33,477 bases of DNA from the NCBI RefSeq assembly GCF_010550605.1, contig NZ_JAAGNI010000041.1, positions 1 to 33,477 on the forward strand, read 5' to 3'. Position numbers and translations under genes: made by a program. This stretch comes from Streptomyces sp. SID9727 (GTDB lineage: Bacteria; Actinomycetota; Actinomycetes; Streptomycetales; Streptomycetaceae). The notes beneath the pieces were generated by a model. It was not told where the DNA came from, did not search any database, and saw only the letters and a list, made by a program, of their open reading frames with translations. The number at the start of each line of letters is the position of its first letter. Position 1 is the stretch's first letter. Positions 30,256 to 33,477 of this stretch are shown here, piece after piece.

Positions 30256-31032
30256 GTGTACCCACACGTCGGGGTTGACGCCTCGGGCCTGGCTACGCTG
30301 CGCGCATCAGTAGCCGAACGCATGCGCGGCTTCGTCCCCACCGCGTACGCCGTACCCGCATTCGCCGCCCCTGTACCTGCCGGCCCCTGCTACGCCCTGG
30401 CCGAACGCGCCGCGGCGGTCGGAAGACGCGGCAGCCGCGGGGCGGCGACCGCCGCCCCCGTGCGGCGGCCCGCCGCCGACAGCGACAGCGCGCGCATGAT
30501 GGAGCTCGTCGAGCGCGCCCAGGCCGGCGAGGCCGACGCCTTCGGACGCCTCTACGACCAGTACAGCGACACGGTCTACCGATACATCTACTACCGCGTG
30601 GGCAGCAGGGCGACGGCGGAGGACCTCACCAGCGAGACCTTCCTGCGCGCCCTGCGCCGCATCTCCACCTTCACCTGGCAGGGCCGCGACTTCGGCGCCT
30701 GGCTGGTCACGATCGCGCGCAACCTGGTCGCCGACCACTTCAAATCCAGTCGTTTCCGGCTGGAAGTGACCACCGGCGAAATGCTCGACGCCAACGAGGT
30801 CGCCCGCAGCCCCGAGGACTCCGTCCTCGAATCCCTCTCCAACGCCGCGCTCCTCCAGGCCGTGCGCCGCCTCAACCCCCAGCAGCAGGAGTGCGTGACC
30901 CTGCGCTTCCTGCAAGGGCTCTCCGTCGCCGAGACCGCCCGCGTCATGGGCAAGAACGAGGGCGCGATCAAGACCCTCCAGTACCGCGCCGTCCGCACCC
31001 TCGCCCGGCTCCTCCCGGACGATGCCCGCTGA
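30256..31032 (+). CDS. bldN: ECF sigma factor BldN (SigAdsA), pro-sigma form
   Basis: 258 aa from GTG at 30256 with GGGAG just upstream. The N-terminal 80 residues (MYPHVGVDASGLATLRASVA onward) are the pro-sequence typical of BldN, absent from ordinary ECF factors. Sigma region 2 spans about 80-150 (RAQAGEADAFGRLYDQYSDT; TAEDLTSETFLRALRRI; TIARNLVADHFKSSR). Sigma region 4 is about 190-250 (RRLNPQQQECVTLRFLQGLS; VAETARVMGKNEGAIKTLQY). BldN directs genes for aerial hyphae, including chaplins and rodlins, in studied species. It is followed by rsbN, its anti-sigma factor. Confidence 0.96.
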   Translation: MYPHVGVDASGLATLRASVAERMRGFVPTAYAVPAFAAPVPAGPCYALAERAAAVGRRGSRGAATAAPVRRPAADSDSARMMELVERAQAGEADAFGRLYDQYSDTVYRYIYYRVGSRATAEDLTSETFLRALRRISTFTWQGRDFGAWLVTIARNLVADHFKSSRFRLEVTTGEMLDANEVARSPEDSVLESLSNAALLQAVRRLNPQQQECVTLRFLQGLSVAETARVMGKNEGAIKTLQYRAVRTLARLLPDDAR

Positions 31033-31097
31033 CGGCTCCCCCGCCGGACCGGCCCCGGCGTCGCGTTCCCCACGCACTGGTCCGATCATCTTTCGTG

Positions 31098-31126
31098 CGT
31101 AACCCAAGTGCCGCGCCACTCGTTGT
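31098..31126 (+). promoter_or_regulatory. ECF-type promoter in front of rsbN
   Basis: -35 CGTAAC (31098-31103) and -10 CGTTGT (31121-31126), spacer 17 bp. The AAC and CGT cores are those of ECF sigma promoters, and CGTAAC / CGTTGA is the remembered sigma-BldN pattern. It would start a 125-nt leader into rsbN, so BldN would drive its own inhibitor. Confidence 0.6.
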
Positions 31127-31256
31127 GCCGGTTGCAGGCCCCCTGTCGTCACACCATGTCCGCAGACGCTCACTCGTTCGTGTGGAAGCGCTCAAGGTGT
31201 GCAACCTTCCGGATCCCCAGGGGAGTCGACCGTCATGACGAGAGGAGGTGCCGCCA

Positions 31257-32453
31257 GTGATCGCAAACGTCTCGGCACACCGGCGGGCGAACGCCTTCGC
31301 CCAGGCCCTGGAGGAGCAGTCGCTCCGCGGTGCGGCGGCCGTACAGCCCGAGGACCCGGCCGAACAGGCCGACCAAGGACCGCTGTTGGCCCTGGCGAAC
31401 GGCCTCGGTGAGCTGCCGAAGCCGGAGTTGGACCCCGAGGTCAAAGTGGTGCAGCGAGCCCAGCTCGTCGCCGCCATGGAAGCCATGTTCGCCGAGGGGG
31501 GCGCGTCCGCGGGCCCTACGGTGCCCGAACAACGGAGCAGGGGCAGCCACCGCGCCTCCCCGCTCCGCAAACTGCGCCCCAGATCCCGCTGGTCCAAGGG
31601 CCTCGCTGCGGGCGGGCTCACCGTCGGGGTGGCCGCCGGCGCCTTCGGCGGAGTGGCCGCCGCCAGCTCCGACGCCCTCCCCGGTGACTCGCTCTACGGC
31701 CTGAAGCGCGGCATGGAGGACCTCCACCTCGGCCTCACCCGCGACGACACCGACCGCGGCGAGATCTACCTCGACCAGGCGTCCACCCGCCTCGGCGAAG
31801 CCCGCCGGCTCATGGAGCGCGCCCGCTCGGGCCACCTCGACCACGAACAGCTCGGCGAGATCAGGCGCACGCTCAACGGCATGTCGCACGACGCCACCGA
31901 GGGCCACCGCCTCCTCCACGCCGCGTACGAACGGGACGGCGCCCTCGGTCCGATCCAGACCCTGGACTCCTTCTCCCGCTCCCACCGCGACACCTGGGCC
32001 GGCCTCCGCGACCGCCTCCCCGTCCAGCTGACCGACGTGGGCAACCAGGTCAGCTCGGTGTTCGACGCCATAGACGAAGAGGTCGCACCGCTCCAGTCGC
32101 TGTTCCCGCGCGCCCCGGAGAAGGGTCCCGAGGCCCGCCGCTCCGACTCGGCCGGCACCGGCGCGGGCCCCTCCACCGACACGCGCACCCCGTCGCCCTC
32201 GTCCTCCGCCCGCCACGAGGACAGCGGTACGGGTTCCAGCTCATCGCCGCGCCCCTCGGACGCGGGCTCCAGCCCGGCCGGCGGCCTGATCGGCGGCGGC
32301 ACGGACGGCCTCCTCGACCCGCCGTCCCCGGACGCGACCGGCCCGTCGAAGGAGGCGCCGAGCTCGACGCCGTCGCCGGACATCACCATCCCGCCGCTGC
32401 TCCCGGGGCTCATCGGCGGTCTCGGCATCGACGCCGAGGACGAACGGGGCTGA
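31257..32453 (+). CDS. rsbN: Anti-sigma factor RsbN (membrane protein)
   Basis: 398 aa from GTG at 31257; AGGAGGTG (31243-31250) is a near-perfect Shine-Dalgarno and fixes the start. The cytoplasmic N-terminus (1-112: VIANVSAHRRANAFAQALEE ... LVAAMEAMF) is the part that binds the sigma factor. A basic patch RKLRPRSRWSKG leads to one membrane helix (115-137). Outside, DALPGDSLYGLKRGMEDLHL begins a DUF5667-type helical domain, followed by a disordered Ser/Pro/Gly tail. It holds BldN at the membrane until release. It is 224 bp from bldN, with a candidate BldN-type promoter between. Confidence 0.92.
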   Translation: MIANVSAHRRANAFAQALEEQSLRGAAAVQPEDPAEQADQGPLLALANGLGELPKPELDPEVKVVQRAQLVAAMEAMFAEGGASAGPTVPEQRSRGSHRASPLRKLRPRSRWSKGLAAGGLTVGVAAGAFGGVAAASSDALPGDSLYGLKRGMEDLHLGLTRDDTDRGEIYLDQASTRLGEARRLMERARSGHLDHEQLGEIRRTLNGMSHDATEGHRLLHAAYERDGALGPIQTLDSFSRSHRDTWAGLRDRLPVQLTDVGNQVSSVFDAIDEEVAPLQSLFPRAPEKGPEARRSDSAGTGAGPSTDTRTPSPSSSARHEDSGTGSSSSPRPSDAGSSPAGGLIGGGTDGLLDPPSPDATGPSKEAPSSTPSPDITIPPLLPGLIGGLGIDAEDERG

Positions 32454-32474
32454 TCCTCCGGCCCGGACAGAACG

Positions 32475-32513
32475 GTGCGGCGGCGGTCAGAAGAAGACCG
32501 ACCGCCGCTGCAC
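32475..32513. terminator. Bidirectional terminator between rsbN and the acyltransferase
   Basis: GTGCGGCGGCGGTC (32475-32488) and GACCGCCGCTGCAC (32500-32513) pair over 14 bp with one mismatch around an 11-base loop. The acyltransferase stop codon (32487-32489) lies at the loop edge. Confidence 0.7.
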
Positions 32514-33410
32514 CAGCAGCTTGTACAGCGTGTGCTGGATCTGCTCCCGAACCTGGTCCGTCAGGTTGAACATCAGCATCGGGTCCTCCGCCGCCTCCAG
32601 CGGATAGCCGTCCGTCGGGATCGGCTCGCCGAACTGGATCGTCCACTTCGTCGGCAGCGGCACCGCACCCAGCGGCCCCAGCCAGGGGAACGTCGGCGTG
32701 ATCGGGAAGTACGGGAAGCCCAGCAGCCGCGCCAGCGTCTTCGCGTTCCCGATCATCGGGTAGATCTCCTCCGCGCCCACGATCGAGCACGGCACGATCG
32801 GCACCCCGGCCCTCAGCGCCGTCGACACGAAGCCGCCCCGCCCGAAGCGCTGGAGCTTGTACCGCTCGCCGAACGGCTTGCCGATCCCCTTGAAGCCCTC
32901 GGGCATCACCCCGACGACCTCGCCCTTGCGCAGCAGCCGCTCCGCGTCCTCCGCGCACGCCAGCGTGTGCCCCGCCTTCCGGGCCAGCTCGTTGACCACG
33001 GGCAGCATGAAGACCAGGTCCGCCGCGAGCAGCCGCAGATGCCGGTCCGCCGGATGGTGGTCGTGCACCGCGACCTGGAGCATCAGCCCGTCCAGCGGCA
33101 GCGTCCCGGAGTGGTTGGACACGATGAGCGCCCCGCCCTCGGACGGGATGTTCTCGATGCCCTTCACCTCGACCCGGAAGTACTTCTCGTACACCGGCCG
33201 CAACAGCGACATCAGGACCTGGTCGGTCAGCTCCTCGTCGTACCCGAACTCGTCCACGTCGTACTCGCCGGTGACCCGCCGCCGCAGGAAGGCGAGCCCG
33301 CCCGCGATCCGCCGGTCCCAGGCGCCCCGCCCGGACGCGTCGCCTCCGCCCGGGCCCCCGGCCTCCGGCGCGGCGTCCTGGGCGCCCGAGGGCCCGGGCA
33401 GGGCGCTCAC
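32487..33410 (-). CDS. PlsC-like lysophospholipid acyltransferase
   Basis: 307 aa, GTG start at 33410. The acyltransferase core runs from about residue 85: KGIENIPSEGGALIVSNHSG has the catalytic His in NHSGTLPLDG, followed by VVGVMPEGFKGIGKPF, the EG-containing substrate motif, and VPIVPCSIVGAEEIYPMI. The His-Asp spacing is six residues, two more than the usual HX4D. It would acylate a glycerolipid intermediate at the membrane. The N-terminal 45 residues are Gly/Pro-rich and unstructured. Its GTG overlaps the stop of the upstream gene (GTGA), so the two are probably one operon. Confidence 0.88.
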   Translation of the reverse strand: MSALPGPSGAQDAAPEAGGPGGGDASGRGAWDRRIAGGLAFLRRRVTGEYDVDEFGYDEELTDQVLMSLLRPVYEKYFRVEVKGIENIPSEGGALIVSNHSGTLPLDGLMLQVAVHDHHPADRHLRLLAADLVFMLPVVNELARKAGHTLACAEDAERLLRKGEVVGVMPEGFKGIGKPFGERYKLQRFGRGGFVSTALRAGVPIVPCSIVGAEEIYPMIGNAKTLARLLGFPYFPITPTFPWLGPLGAVPLPTKWTIQFGEPIPTDGYPLEAAEDPMLMFNLTDQVREQIQHTLYKLLVQRRSVFF

Positions 33411-33477
33411 CGACCCCGTGCCGCGTACCGGAGCCCGCCGGCGCGCGGCACGCGGTACGCCCCCCGGCCGCGAACGG
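33407..33477 (-). CDS. C-terminal end of an upstream gene, cut by the window edge
   Basis: The minus-strand frame ending in TGA at 33407-33409 stays open to the window edge (last residues ...GGLRYAARGR). The stop overlaps the acyltransferase GTG start, typical of coupled genes. Only about 22 codons are visible, so no family can be assigned. Confidence 0.35.
   Translation of the reverse strand, partial: VRGRGAYRVPRAGGLRYAARGR

Noticed and set aside
1..33477. Horizontally acquired island or prophage
   Set aside because: Composition and codon use look uniform, genes are typical Streptomyces core and no integrase, att repeat or tRNA is present.

Overview
High-GC actinobacterial DNA, almost certainly a Streptomyces chromosome core region. 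The strongest indicators are the rex-hemA-hemC-hemD operon with a Rex operator in its promoter, a bldN-type ECF sigma gene followed by its anti-sigma gene rsbN, a divergent class I lysS / argS pair, a LAXTG-type sortase substrate, and near-universal G/C in third codon positions. No rRNA, tRNA, CRISPR array, insertion sequence or prophage gene was seen. Gene functions are read from motifs and family memory; no database search was run.

Layout. 1-1006: partial MFS exporter divergent from a MerR regulator. 1.6-7.96 kb: small membrane protein, AraC regulator, GNAT acetyltransferase, NmrA-like oxidoreductase with a strong operator, Mut7-C RNase-like protein, MarR regulator, YnfA membrane protein, SDR oxidoreductase, RtcB RNA ligase. 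8.1-11.5 kb: two DUF3558-type lipoproteins and a DUF2637 membrane protein. 11.5-15.2 kb: lysS and argS, divergent. 15.2-17.6 kb: a solitary GvpU-like protein, a HATPase anti-sigma-like protein and a phospholipase D / cardiolipin synthase-like enzyme. 17.9-20.6 kb: a secreted choice-of-anchor-A protein with a LAXTG signal, convergent with a membrane-anchored HTH protein. 20.7-22.5 kb: a 32-aa membrane peptide gene, a DUF4232 lipoprotein, a DUF3224 protein and a small membrane protein. 22.5-28.4 kb: the tetrapyrrole block hemB, hemD (fused to a SUMT-like domain), hemC, hemA and rex, all on the minus strand. 28.7-33.5 kb: glutaredoxin-like protein, HAD-IB phosphatase, bldN, rsbN, a PlsC-like acyltransferase and the end of another gene.

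How it works together. Rex senses the NADH/NAD+ ratio and, through an operator overlapping its own promoter, couples respiration to haem precursor synthesis. hemB sits behind a terminator and probably has its own promoter. BldN and RsbN form a sigma/anti-sigma pair for aerial development; rsbN carries a candidate ECF-type promoter, which would give feedback. The sortase substrate has a DasR-like operator, linking a surface protein to amino-sugar signalling.

The least expected structural signals are: convergent gene pairs whose two TGA stop codons pair with each other inside a shared terminator hairpin; a 22-bp tandem repeat that copies the end of a gene including its stop codon; several perfect palindromes in promoter regions; a run of start codons lying 6-8 nt after a TAnnnT-type -10 box (leaderless mRNAs); and a 32-codon membrane peptide gene.
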